DNA of 64,000 nucleotides from Brachyspira hyodysenteriae ATCC 27164 (GTDB lineage Bacteria; Spirochaetota; Brachyspiria; Brachyspirales; Brachyspiraceae): NCBI RefSeq assembly GCF_001676785.2, contig NZ_CP015910.2, positions 1,488,001 to 1,552,000 of the forward strand, read 5' to 3'. Shown piece by piece: positions 1 to 8,675 of this stretch (position 1 is its first letter; each line of letters starts with the position of its first letter). The notes under the pieces were generated by a model. It saw only the letters and a program-made list of their open reading frames with translations, ran no database searches and was not told where the DNA came from. The position numbers and the translations under genes were made by a program.

Positions 1-717
1 TCCAGAAAGTCCGTACATAGTATCTATTCTAGCACCTTTACTCAATGCAAATCTTACTATCTCATGCAAACCTCTTGTTATAAGAGCCGCTTTTGTATTA
101 TCGCCAAGTTTAAGCCCATCAACTATACCGCCGGCAATAGCTATTATATTTTTTAAAGCTCCGCCTATTTCAACACCTTTTTGATCTGTAGAGTTATATA
201 TTCTAAATTTAGGAGGTACTGTCAATGTATCTCTTACATATTCGGAAACACCTTTCTCACCTCCTACAACAACTGCAGTAGGTACTCCTTTTGCAGCCTC
301 TTCTGCATGAGAAGGTCCTGAAAGAGTTAATATAGATAAATCACCTGATATTATGCTTCTTGCTACCTCACTCATAGTTTTTCCTGTTTTTCTATCAAGC
401 CCCTTAGTTGCAGATACTAATATTTGATCATTACTTATATAAGGCTCTATATTTATACAAGCATCAGCAAAAGCAAATGACGGAGTTACTATTATAACTA
501 TTTCACTGTCATTTACAGCTTCTCCTACATCTGTTGTAAATTTTATACTCTTATTTAATTGTATATTTTCTAAATAATTATCATTTCTATATGAAGTGCT
601 TAATAATTTGTAACTGCTCTCACTATGCACCCATACTTTAACATTATGCTTTTCTGAAAATATATTAGCAAGTGCAAGTCCCCATCCGCCGGCACCTATG
701 ATTCCAACATTTATCAT
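1..717 (-). CDS. gpsA: Glycerol-3-phosphate dehydrogenase [NAD(P)+], 5' part only
   Basis: Makes sn-glycerol 3-phosphate from dihydroxyacetone phosphate for phospholipid synthesis in the cytoplasm. The translation opens with a Rossmann dinucleotide-binding loop (GIIGAGGWG, about residues 5-13). It continues with the family's SATKGLD, LSGPSHAEE and GGALKNIIAIAGG stretches, the last carrying the catalytic lysine region. The frame is open to the left window edge, so about 239 of an expected 330 or so residues are present and the C-terminus lies outside. The start at 717 is the first Met directly before the Rossmann strand. The next gene on the same strand, a TetR regulator, lies 85 bases upstream. 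Identity is secure. Confidence 0.93.
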   Translation of the reverse strand, partial: MINVGIIGAGGWGLALANIFSEKHNVKVWVHSESSYKLLSTSYRNDNYLENIQLNKSIKFTTDVGEAVNDSEIVIIVTPSFAFADACINIEPYISNDQILVSATKGLDRKTGKTMSEVARSIISGDLSILTLSGPSHAEEAAKGVPTAVVVGGEKGVSEYVRDTLTVPPKFRIYNSTDQKGVEIGGALKNIIAIAGGIVDGLKLGDNTKAALITRGLHEIVRFALSKGARIDTMYGLSG

Positions 718-802
718 AATATACCCCATAATCCATTTTTATAATATAGTATATATAAAAAATAACTATTATCAATATATAATTGTAAAAATATTATGTA
801 AA

Positions 803-1369
803 CTATTTATTTAAATGATTTTTCAAGTAAAATGCATATATTATTAAGTAAATCTTCTTTTTATTTATCTTATTATTATCCTTAACCCAGCAGAATATAA
901 CAGAAACTAAAGCACCTGAAAAAAATTGGGAAGTTATTTTTGTATTTTCAATATTATCTTCTTTCATAGTTTCACCTAAATAGTCTATAAATATTTTATG
1001 TAATGATGAAACAAATAAAATAGTATTATTATGATCTATTAATGATACATTGAAATATTGTTTATTATCATCAAAGTAATTAAGAACTTTTTCTAATATC
1101 TTTCTATAATTTTTTTTGAAATCGTATATTGAATTGTCTTTTTTTAATTCTTTTATGATATCTTGTTTTATATCTTCTATGATTGAATTTAATAATTCTT
1201 CTTTATTATTAAAATGATCATAAAATGTAACCCTATTTATCATAGCATTATCGCATATTTCTGTTACACTTATATCTTTTAATGAATTAGTTTTTAAAAG
1301 TTCAAGCAGAGATTCTTTTAATAATTTTTCTGTTTTTAATATTCTTAAATCTTTTCTTACATTTTTCAT
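803..1369 (-). CDS. TetR/AcrR-family transcriptional regulator
   Basis: A 188-residue DNA-binding regulator. Residues of about 10-60 form a TetR-type helix-turn-helix, recognisable by SVTEICDNAMINRVTFYDHF followed by NKEELL. The C-terminal half (about 70-185) is a helical ligand or dimerisation domain with a hydrophobic tail, resembling the TetR C-terminal variants of low-GC bacteria. The length is normal for the family. It lies between gpsA and the trehalose genes, all on the same strand, but the terminator at 1446-1477 separates it from treC. Its target and ligand cannot be told from the sequence, and no clear operator palindrome was found next to it. Confidence 0.85.
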   Translation of the reverse strand: MKNVRKDLRILKTEKLLKESLLELLKTNSLKDISVTEICDNAMINRVTFYDHFNNKEELLNSIIEDIKQDIIKELKKDNSIYDFKKNYRKILEKVLNYFDDNKQYFNVSLIDHNNTILFVSSLHKIFIDYLGETMKEDNIENTKITSQFFSGALVSVIFCWVKDNNKINKKKIYLIIYAFYLKNHLNK

Positions 1370-1445
1370 AAATAATAAAAATATATTTTATCTATTAATT
1401 TAATAATACAATAAAAATAAACTTTGTCAAAAGTATAAAAAATAA

Positions 1446-1477
1446 CCTTGCATATAAATAATATATGCAAGGCTCTA
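1446..1477 (-). terminator. Rho-independent terminator after treC
   Basis: Read on the minus strand, CCTTGCATAT pairs with ATATGCAAGG around a short A/T loop and is followed by a T-rich run (ttattttttata). It lies about 40 bases beyond the treC stop and would end the trehalose transcript before the TetR gene. Confidence 0.75.
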
Positions 1478-1516
1478 ATATGATAATAAAAATTTATATG
1501 AAGGACAAATGTCAAA

Positions 1517-3181
1517 TTAATTGTTATATAATACTATAGACTCATAAGGTTTTAAATTTAAAGTATTATTAAGTTCTGCATCATCATAATTTGAAAGAAT
1601 GCATTTTGAACTCTTTATATCAAAATCAATATTGCTTAAATCTATAGTGCACTCATTACCATAAAAATTATTTATTACTAAAAGTTTTTCATTGTTATAT
1701 TCTCTTATAAAAGCAAATACATTTTTATCATCTTTTAATATAGGTATAGTTTTGCCTTCTGAAATAACTTTATAATCTTTTCTTAATTTTATTAATTTTT
1801 TATAATGATTAAATATAGAGTTTTCATCTTTAATATTATTGTCTGCATTAATCTCTTTATAATTATAAATAACTTCTATCCAAGGCTTAGCATTTGAAAA
1901 TCCTGCATTCTCTTTGTCATTCCATTGCATAGGAGTTCTAGAATTATCTCTTGATCTACTTTGAAGTATTTTATATATTTCTTTTTCTTCTATACCATTA
2001 TTTTTAAGTATATTAAAATAGTTTATTGATTCAACATCTTTATATTGATTGATATTATCAAAATAAGCATTAGTCATACCTATTTCTTCACCTTGATAAA
2101 TATAAGGAGTACCTCTCAAACAATGCATAACTGTAGCTAGCATTTTAGCAGATTCTTTATGATATTTTTTGTCATCGCCGAATCTTGATACTATTCTAGG
2201 CTGATCATGATTGCACCAAAATAAAGCTGACCATGCATTATTATCCTGCATTCCTTCCTGCCAAGTAAATAAAAGATTTTTTAACTCTTGAAAATCAAAA
2301 TCCATTAACTGCCATTTATCATTATTTTTATAATCAACTTTCAAATGATGAAAACTAAATACCATACTAAGTTCATTTTCTTTTTCACCTGAATATTTAA
2401 TGCAGTTTTCTATACTTGTTGATGACATCTCACCTACAGTGATAGCATTATCATATTTTCCGAAAGTATTTTTATTTAACTCTTTTAAATATTTATGTAT
2501 ATTTATTCCGTCAGTATAGAGACGTCTTCCGTCACCTTTAAAATCATCTTCAAAAACTTTAGGCTTTGATATAAGGTTTATAACATCAAATCTGAATCCG
2601 TAAACTCCTTTTTTTATCCAGAAGTTAACTATATCAAAAAGTTCTTTTCTTACTTCTTCATTATCCCAATTCAAATCAGCTTGACTAACATCGAATAAAT
2701 GCAAATAATATTCATCAAATTTTTCTACATATTGCCAAGCATTGCCTCCGAATTTAGATACCCAATTTGTAGGAGGTTCTTTTTTTCCGTTAACTACTCT
2801 GCCCTTTTTGAAAATATAATAGTTTTTATATTTTTCTTCTCCATTCATAGCCTTCTTAAACCATTCATGCTCTGTAGAAGTATGATTGAATACCATATCA
2901 AACATTATATCTATATTTCTTTTTTTAGCTTCTTTTATAAGTTCTTCAACATCTTCTATAGTTCCATAAGAAGGATCTATATTATAATAATCAGCAACAT
3001 CGTATCCATTATCTTTTTGAGGAGAAACAAAGAAAGGAGTACTCCAAATAATATCTACTCCTAAATTTTGTAAATAGTCCAATTTTGATATTATTCCTTT
3101 TATATCTCCTAGTCCGTCATTATTACTGTCCATAAAAGATTTCGGATATATTTGATAAACAACTTTATTTTTAAAATTCAT
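1517..3181 (-). CDS. treC: Trehalose-6-phosphate hydrolase (GH13 alpha-glucosidase)
   Basis: Cytoplasmic glycoside hydrolase family 13 enzyme that splits trehalose 6-phosphate, the product of the PTS, into glucose and glucose 6-phosphate. It has 554 residues, normal for TreC. The start (VVYQIYPKSF, residues 7-16) and VSPQKDNGYDVADY (52-65) are typical of TreC and oligo-1,6-glucosidases. Catalytic residues are visible: nucleophile D199 in FRFDV, acid/base E251 in TVGEM, and D326 in NHDQPR. Sequence alone does not fully separate TreC from oligo-1,6-glucosidase. The neighbouring treB PTS permease and treR repressor decide in favour of TreC. Two inverted-repeat elements separate it from treB, so it may be read through from treB or have its own promoter. 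Confidence 0.88.
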   Translation of the reverse strand: MNFKNKVVYQIYPKSFMDSNNDGLGDIKGIISKLDYLQNLGVDIIWSTPFFVSPQKDNGYDVADYYNIDPSYGTIEDVEELIKEAKKRNIDIMFDMVFNHTSTEHEWFKKAMNGEEKYKNYYIFKKGRVVNGKKEPPTNWVSKFGGNAWQYVEKFDEYYLHLFDVSQADLNWDNEEVRKELFDIVNFWIKKGVYGFRFDVINLISKPKVFEDDFKGDGRRLYTDGINIHKYLKELNKNTFGKYDNAITVGEMSSTSIENCIKYSGEKENELSMVFSFHHLKVDYKNNDKWQLMDFDFQELKNLLFTWQEGMQDNNAWSALFWCNHDQPRIVSRFGDDKKYHKESAKMLATVMHCLRGTPYIYQGEEIGMTNAYFDNINQYKDVESINYFNILKNNGIEEKEIYKILQSRSRDNSRTPMQWNDKENAGFSNAKPWIEVIYNYKEINADNNIKDENSIFNHYKKLIKLRKDYKVISEGKTIPILKDDKNVFAFIREYNNEKLLVINNFYGNECTIDLSNIDFDIKSSKCILSNYDDAELNNTLNLKPYESIVLYNN

Positions 3182-3224
3182 AATTCATTCCTGTTTTAAT
3201 TAGATTTATAATAAATTCTTGAGT

Positions 3225-3488
3225 TATACCTAAACAATTACATTTTGTCACAAATAAATTTATATTTTTGTTTTTATATCTGGGGCTTTGCCCCAGACCC
3301 CAGTTCTTTTATTGGTATAAAAGAACCAAAAGAACTGCATTTTTATAGGTTATACCCTATATTTAATAAGCATGTTTTTAATATAAAGCTCTAGCAATTG
3401 CGTTTTTTGCTACTTTTTTGTGCGGCAAAAAAGTAGATAAAATTTATATAAAGTGCATCAGTTGACAAACTTAAAAATTTTGGGTATA
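3225..3488. repeat. Inverted-repeat (MITE-like) element, copy 1a
   Basis: Begins with TATACCTAAACAATTACATT then TTGTCA, and ends with the other family end, TTGACAAACTTAAAAATTTT then a TATA-like motif. Inside is a GC-rich clip (ggggctttgcccc), a hairpin built on GTTCTTTT/AAAAGAAC, and a second hairpin ctacttttttg/caaaaaagtag. Its reverse complement closely matches copy 5b at 49912-50183. It has no coding capacity. Confidence 0.8.
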
Positions 3489-3720
3489 TACTAAGAATTT
3501 TAAGTTTATCAATTTTTTTATTGTTCTTTTTCCCGCCGCACGCCACAGGCGGACAGAGTCAAAGAACCTTATATCCTCGATAAACTCGGATACGCTTCGC
3601 GAAAGTGCAAGTATAAAATAGTACTAAATAATACTAAAATTATACTATATGCAAGATAATTTATTAATTTAGAGTAAAATATAAATCTATTTTTTACAAA
3701 ATATAATTGTTTAGATTATA
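3487..3720. repeat. Inverted-repeat (MITE-like) element, copy 1b
   Basis: Starts on the TATA that ends copy 1a (tatactaagaattttaagt then ttatcaa) and ends with acaaaatataattgtttaga then ttata. Its centre carries cccgccgcacgcc, ggcggac, gtcaaagaacc, tcggatacgcttcgcgaa and gtgcaag. The same modules appear reverse-complemented in copy 2 on the other side of treB. Tandem with copy 1a. Confidence 0.8.
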
Positions 3721-3792
3721 ACGGCAGCTAAGTAACATAATATTTAACTGCCGTATATATAATAAAAACCTATAAATATTTACCCCGCTTTG

Positions 3793-5721
3793 TTATTTTA
3801 TTTCTATAATTTTTCCTTCACCGTTTTTTATTATAGTATTTTCCTTTAATAAATTAATTTTAGTTCCGTCTGTGAACACTACAGGAGACACTAAAGATTT
3901 TCCATGATTTTTTACGTATTCTAAATCAACTTTAGCTAATTTGTCTCCTTTTTTTATTTTATCTCCAACTTTTACAAAAGATTCAAAACCTTCTCCATTA
4001 AGCTCTACAGTATCCATACCTATATGAATAAGTATTTCATTTCCATCTGCTGTTTCTATACCATAAGCATGTTTTGTAGGGAAAGCAGCTATTATTTCAC
4101 CATCGCAAGGAGAAGTTACCATACCATCAGCTAATTCTATTGCAAAACCTTCACCCATGGCACCGCTTGAAAATGCTTCATCTGCTATATCTGATAATTT
4201 ATAAACTTTTCCATTCATAGGTGAAACAAAATTATCATCATCTAAAGTTATACTTTCTGTAGTTGATGCATTATCTGAAACAGTTTCTGAAATATCTGTA
4301 TTATCAGTTAAATCTTCTGGTTTTAATTTTTTCTTTCCTACTATAAGTGTTAATACTAATGGTATAGCTATAGCAAAAATCATAGCAACAGCAAACATTA
4401 ACATATGCTTTGGCTGTATTGAAAGTATTCCCGGTATTCCGCCAATACCAATAGATGTAGCCATAACCTTAGAACCAACTGATATAATTGCAGCTACACA
4501 AGAACCTATTAAACCGCATATAAACGGAAAACCATATTTTAAGTTTACACCGAATAATGCAGGCTCTGTAACTCCTAAATAACATGATATAAATGCCGGT
4601 ATATTTATTTGTTTAGCCTTGTTATTTCTTTTCTGAAGTATAGACATAGCAACTACTGCAGAACCTTGAGCTATATTTGATAAAGCTATCATAGGCCATA
4701 ACATAGTGCCGCCGAACTGACTCATAAGCTGTAAGTCAATAGCATTAGACATGTGATGAAGTCCTGTTATTACTAAAGGAGCATAGAAAAATCCAAATAC
4801 ACCAGCAAATAAAACTCCAAACTTTGATGTTAAGCCAGTATATACAACATAAGAAACAGCCTCACCTATTTTCCAACCTATAGGACCAACAACAGAGTGT
4901 GCTATAATAACTGTTGGTATCAATGAAGCAAAAGGTATTATAACCATAGAAACATATTCAGGTACAATCTTTCTCCAAAACTTCTCTAAATAAACTAAAA
5001 TAAATCCTGCCATTATAGCCGGTATAACCTGAGCCTGATAACCAACCATAGGCATTTTAAAAATTCCGAAGTCATAAAATTTAGGGTCAACAGTACCAAC
5101 TAAATAAGCATTAACAAGCTGAGGAGAAACCAATGTTATACCTAAAACAATACCCAAGATTTGAGTAGTACCCATTTTTCTAGTAATAGACCATGTGATA
5201 CCTACAGGAAGGAAATGGAAAATTGCTTCACCTATTAACCATAAAAAATCATTTGTTCCAGACCAGAACTGAGATATTTGAGTTAAACTCTTTGTACCCT
5301 CTTCAAAAAATTTTATATCTGATATTACGCTTCTAAAACCTAATATAAAACCTCCACATATAATAGCTGGAATAAGAGGTGAAAATATTTCGGCTATGTT
5401 AGACATTAAACGCTGCAAGAATGTTTGATTGCCTTTAGCTGATTCTTTTACAGCATCTTTGCTCACTCCTTCTATTCCTGAAATCTTAACAAATTCATTA
5501 TAATATTCTGAAACCTCATTACCTATTATAACTTGAAATTGTCCTGATTGAGTGAAAGTACCTTTAGTAGATTTTAAATTTTCAATAGCTTTAATATCTG
5601 CCTTTTTAGTATCTACCAAGACAAAACGCATTCTTGTAACACAATGAGTTATTGCTTTAACGTTTTCTTTACCGCCAACATATTTTAATAATAAGGTGGC
5701 GTCTTCGGTGAATTTTCCCAT
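3793..5721 (-). CDS. treB: Trehalose PTS permease EIIBCA
   Basis: Membrane permease that imports trehalose and phosphorylates it to trehalose 6-phosphate with phosphate from HPr. Domain order over 642 residues: EIIB at about 1-80 with phospho-Cys C27 in ITHCVTRMRF; EIIC at about 100-465 with about ten hydrophobic segments; EIIA of the glucose type at about 495-640. The EIIA has the paired histidines H551 (FPTKHAYG) and H566 (ILIHIGMDTV). EIIBC sequence and context point to trehalose rather than sucrose or beta-glucosides. The fused EIIA makes it self-sufficient, unlike E. coli TreB. The promoter overlaps operator boxes at 5762-5795. Inverted-repeat elements flank it on both sides. Confidence 0.87.
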   Translation of the reverse strand: MGKFTEDATLLLKYVGGKENVKAITHCVTRMRFVLVDTKKADIKAIENLKSTKGTFTQSGQFQVIIGNEVSEYYNEFVKISGIEGVSKDAVKESAKGNQTFLQRLMSNIAEIFSPLIPAIICGGFILGFRSVISDIKFFEEGTKSLTQISQFWSGTNDFLWLIGEAIFHFLPVGITWSITRKMGTTQILGIVLGITLVSPQLVNAYLVGTVDPKFYDFGIFKMPMVGYQAQVIPAIMAGFILVYLEKFWRKIVPEYVSMVIIPFASLIPTVIIAHSVVGPIGWKIGEAVSYVVYTGLTSKFGVLFAGVFGFFYAPLVITGLHHMSNAIDLQLMSQFGGTMLWPMIALSNIAQGSAVVAMSILQKRNNKAKQINIPAFISCYLGVTEPALFGVNLKYGFPFICGLIGSCVAAIISVGSKVMATSIGIGGIPGILSIQPKHMLMFAVAMIFAIAIPLVLTLIVGKKKLKPEDLTDNTDISETVSDNASTTESITLDDDNFVSPMNGKVYKLSDIADEAFSSGAMGEGFAIELADGMVTSPCDGEIIAAFPTKHAYGIETADGNEILIHIGMDTVELNGEGFESFVKVGDKIKKGDKLAKVDLEYVKNHGKSLVSPVVFTDGTKINLLKENTIIKNGEGKIIEIK

Positions 5722-5761
5722 AATATGCCTCCATAGCTTTTATATATTTATATCATCATTA

Positions 5762-5802
5762 ACTTGTACGTACATACTAACATATACGTACAAGTTTGTC
5801 AA
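5762..5802 (-). promoter_or_regulatory. treB promoter with paired TreR-type operators
   Basis: On the minus strand a TTGACA -35 (5797-5802) and a TAGTAT -10 (5774-5779) are spaced by 17 bases. Two near-palindromes lie over it: TTGTACGTACAT (5764-5775) and ATATACGTACAA (5782-5793), centres 18 bp apart. Together they form a perfect 11-bp inverted repeat ACTTGTACGTA/TACGTACAAGT. One box fills the spacer and the other lies at the -10 and start point, the arrangement expected for repression. Assignment to TreR is inferred from context and from resemblance to TTGTATATACAA-type boxes of related repressors. Confidence 0.8.
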
Positions 5803-5934
5803 TTATCTTTTTTATATTTTTTATTAATTTTAATAATTGATAAATACTTTTAGAAGATTATAATTACATCATAAGGCATGGTAATTATGGGATTATTAAA
5901 TGATTTCACTAAAAAACTTATTCCTAATTTTTTA

Positions 5935-6237
5935 TATACCTAAACTACTAAATTTTTGTTTTTATATTTTGGGCTTTGCTGCGAAGCACACAGTCGTGCC
6001 AAACCCCACTTCTTTTGGTGCTACAAAGAAGCAAAAATGCTACATTTGGGCTTTATTTAATAAATTATATTACATGTAATACGATTTTAGTATGATTTAG
6101 TACTAATTTTACACTTGCACTTTCGCGTAGCGTATCCGAGTTTATCGAGGATATAGGTTCTTTGACTCTGTCCGCCTGTGGCGTGCGGCGGGAAAAAGAA
6201 CAATAAAAAATTGACAAACTTAAAAATTTTAAGTATA
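5935..6237. repeat. Inverted-repeat (MITE-like) element, copy 2
   Basis: Left end tatacctaaact is diverged and lacks the TTGTCAA part. The right end TTGACAAACTTAAAAATTTT followed by aagtata is intact. The core (cacttgcactttcgcg, tatccgagtttatcgaggat, gtccgcctgtggcgtgcggc) is the reverse complement of copy 1b. It lies between treR and the treB promoter. Confidence 0.75.
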
Positions 6238-6255
6238 TAATATATTTTCAAGAAA

Positions 6256-6981
6256 TTATCTTCTTGCAAAATCTCTGAATTTAAATTTATCTGGTCTATG
6301 TCTTGCCGATGTTAGCTGAAAAACTCTGGTATCAGATAAAAATGTTCTAGATTCTACATTTATTATCATATCATAATCTTTTAAATCTAAAAGTTTTTTA
6401 TCATTATTATTTATTTTTTCACATGATATTTCTCTTTCAGCATAGGATATCTTTAATTGAAGATTTTTTTCTATATGCTCGTATAAAGAATCTTTTAAAA
6501 TATTTTCATCTATAAATGGTATAATCGATGCATTGATAAAGTCTATATCAAGTATAATATTTTCTCCGTCTATATTTCTTATTCTCTCTATAGCCCATAC
6601 TTTATCATCATCATTTAATTTTAAAGCAGTTTTCACTAATGAATCAGGTTTTATGCATTCACATCTATGCACTATAGTTTCTACTTTACCATACATTTTT
6701 GAAGCAACTTCTTTAAAACTGAATATTCCTCCGAATTCAAAATTGTATATATTTGAATTAATTACTATAGAACCTTTGCCTTTATGTTTTTGAATGCATC
6801 CATTATTAGATAATAGCTGCAATGACTTTCTTATAGTGTCCCTTGAAGCATCATATTCTTTCATCAAATCATATTCGCTTGGAAGTATATCACCTTTTTT
6901 ATAGTATCCAAATCTTATTTTATCTAGCAAACTATTGTAAATCTCTTCGTACTTAGATGCCATAACAACCTCTATTTTCAA
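6256..6981 (-). CDS. treR: GntR/HutC-family repressor, probable trehalose repressor TreR
   Basis: A 241-residue regulator. N-terminal winged helix of the GntR type at about 5-75: IRFGYYKKGDILPSEYDLMK then YDASRDTIRKSLQLLSNNG. A UTRA effector domain follows (about 90-235), with the usual ESRTFLSDTRVFQLTSARHR end. Length and C-terminal RPDKFKFRDFARR match TreR of Firmicutes, whose effector is trehalose 6-phosphate. It precedes treB and treC on the same strand, and double palindromes lie over the treB promoter. An alternative Met seven codons in (MASKYEEIY) is possible; a purine-rich ribosome site (gaggttg) just ahead of that second Met makes it the more likely real start. Confidence 0.85.
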   Translation of the reverse strand: MKIEVVMASKYEEIYNSLLDKIRFGYYKKGDILPSEYDLMKEYDASRDTIRKSLQLLSNNGCIQKHKGKGSIVINSNIYNFEFGGIFSFKEVASKMYGKVETIVHRCECIKPDSLVKTALKLNDDDKVWAIERIRNIDGENIILDIDFINASIIPFIDENILKDSLYEHIEKNLQLKISYAEREISCEKINNNDKKLLDLKDYDMIINVESRTFLSDTRVFQLTSARHRPDKFKFRDFARR

Positions 6982-6988
6982 TTGAAAT

Positions 6989-7017
6989 ATTATAATATAA
7001 AAACTTATGTTTGTAAA
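6989..7017 (-). promoter_or_regulatory. treR promoter
   Basis: On the minus strand TTTACA (7012-7017), 17 bases, TATAAT (6989-6994), just upstream of treR. Confidence 0.55.
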
Positions 7018-7148
7018 TATATGTTTTCATAGCCTTAATTTACAAAAAATAAAAAATGTAGTTTATCATACAATAGTAATTTTATTGTACTTGATAAAAA
7101 AAACAAAAATAATAAAATATATACAATATTTTTAATAGGTGTTAGAAA

Positions 7149-8653
7149 GTGTTAAGGAAATTGATATATATTATTTTTTTGCATTCAATTCTTTTTAATT
7201 TTTTTATTTTTGCACAAACTAATGAATCAGCTATATTAAATTACACTCAATATATGGAAAGAATAAAATCCATAATACCAGAAATGAAATTAACTGCATC
7301 TCAAGAAAGCAATGCCTATAATAATTTAACAAAAGCAAAAAGCTCCGGAGACGTTAAATTTGATTTGCAGGCTGGTGCTATAGGAATGCAAAGCCATTTT
7401 GATGAATACAATTTTTTACCAACATCAGATTTTAATTATAATGGGTTTAGAATAGGTGCAGGATTCAGCGGACTTGTACCATACTCTGGAACTAGATGGT
7501 CTGTAGAAATTAAACATGACAGTTTTTTCGGCGACTTTAATACAGGAGATATTTCATTACCGGTTGATACGCCTCTAGGTACAATAAATGGAAAACTTCC
7601 AAATTTAAGTACTAATGATTTTAAATACTATTATCCAAGCATAAAAATTCAAATAGCTCAGCCTATTTTAAGGGATTTTTTTGGTAAATTGGATAGATAC
7701 CCTATAAAAGATGCAGAATATCAGCTTACCATAGCAAAATTAAAAAGAATAATAGACGACAACAGCGTATTAACATCTTATCAGAAAATTTATTATCAAT
7801 GGATAATGGCAAGAAAATTAATAGATTTATATGATGATATGATAAGAGAAGCAAGAAGTTTTGAAAATCAAGTATACAGAAGATATACAAGCGGAGTTAT
7901 AGATAATGACTCATATCAGAATGCAAAAAGACAAACATTAAAATATATAGAAGCAAGAGATAAATCTGAATTAATGCTTAAAAAAATAATGAGAAATATT
8001 CAATTCTTTATACCTGAAGAAAATATACAGCCAAATGAAGATGATTGGAATCAGACATTAGAAACCTCTATAAATGCTAAAATAGATATAGTACCATTTT
8101 TAGAAAGTGCTCAGGGACAAATGGCTTATCAATTAAAATTAAGAAGCGAATATGCTATTTCAGTAATGAAAAATAATGCTCTGCCTGATTTATCTATAGT
8201 AGGAAGCGTATCATTATCAAGTTTAGATGACAGCGGATATTTTAAATCTTTTTCTACCATGACTAATGTTGATTATTTTGTAGGGCTTATGTTTTCCTAC
8301 CCCATAGGCGGACGTGATGCTAAAGCTAAAATGGAAGATGCTTATGCTGCTTTGAATGCTGTTACGGCTGATTTTGATAGGGGAACAGAGATTTTGACGT
8401 TCAGATAGGTACTTATTATGATGAGTTTGAGGCATACAAAAAAATGCTAGAAAATAAAAAATTGGAAGTTAATGCTATAGTATCAAGAATAAATACGCAA
8501 AATGCTAAATTCAGACAAGGAAGACTCCCTATAGATGAAATAATAAATGCAAGGCTTGATTTAGCACAGGCAAGAGCAGAACTTCTTAATTTGCAGTATT
8601 TAATAATAAGCACTGTTATGGATTATAATTCTCTGGTGCTGCTTAACAATTAA
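7149..8653 (+). pseudogene. TolC-family outer-membrane efflux protein, broken by a one-base frameshift
   Basis: Outer-membrane channel subunit for the RND pump that follows. Signal peptide at residues 1-22 (IIFLHSILFNFFIFAQ), then a helical TolC-type protein. The first frame runs to a stop at 8406-8408. The matching continuation (QIGTYYDEFEAYKKMLENKK through ARLDLAQARAELLNLQYL) is in another frame and ends at 8651-8653. A fifth G in the GGGG run at 8380-8383 would join the frames as DRGNRDFDVQIGTYY, giving one protein of about 500 residues. The start is GTG with aggtg seven bases ahead. A true mutation, a phase-variable tract or a sequencing error are all possible. Confidence 0.85.
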
Positions 8654-8675
8654 TATTTTTTATTGGAATTAGAAT

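Noticed and set aside
2699-3064. Plus-strand open frame of 121 codons
   Set aside because: Shadow of treC on the opposite strand; low-complexity Ile/Phe run with no ribosome site.
6087-6269. Short open frame of 60 codons on the minus strand
   Set aside because: It runs through inverted-repeat element copy 2 and its composition follows the repeat, not a protein.
8444-8653. Separate small protein of 69 codons
   Set aside because: It is the frameshifted C-terminal part of the TolC-like gene, not an independent gene.
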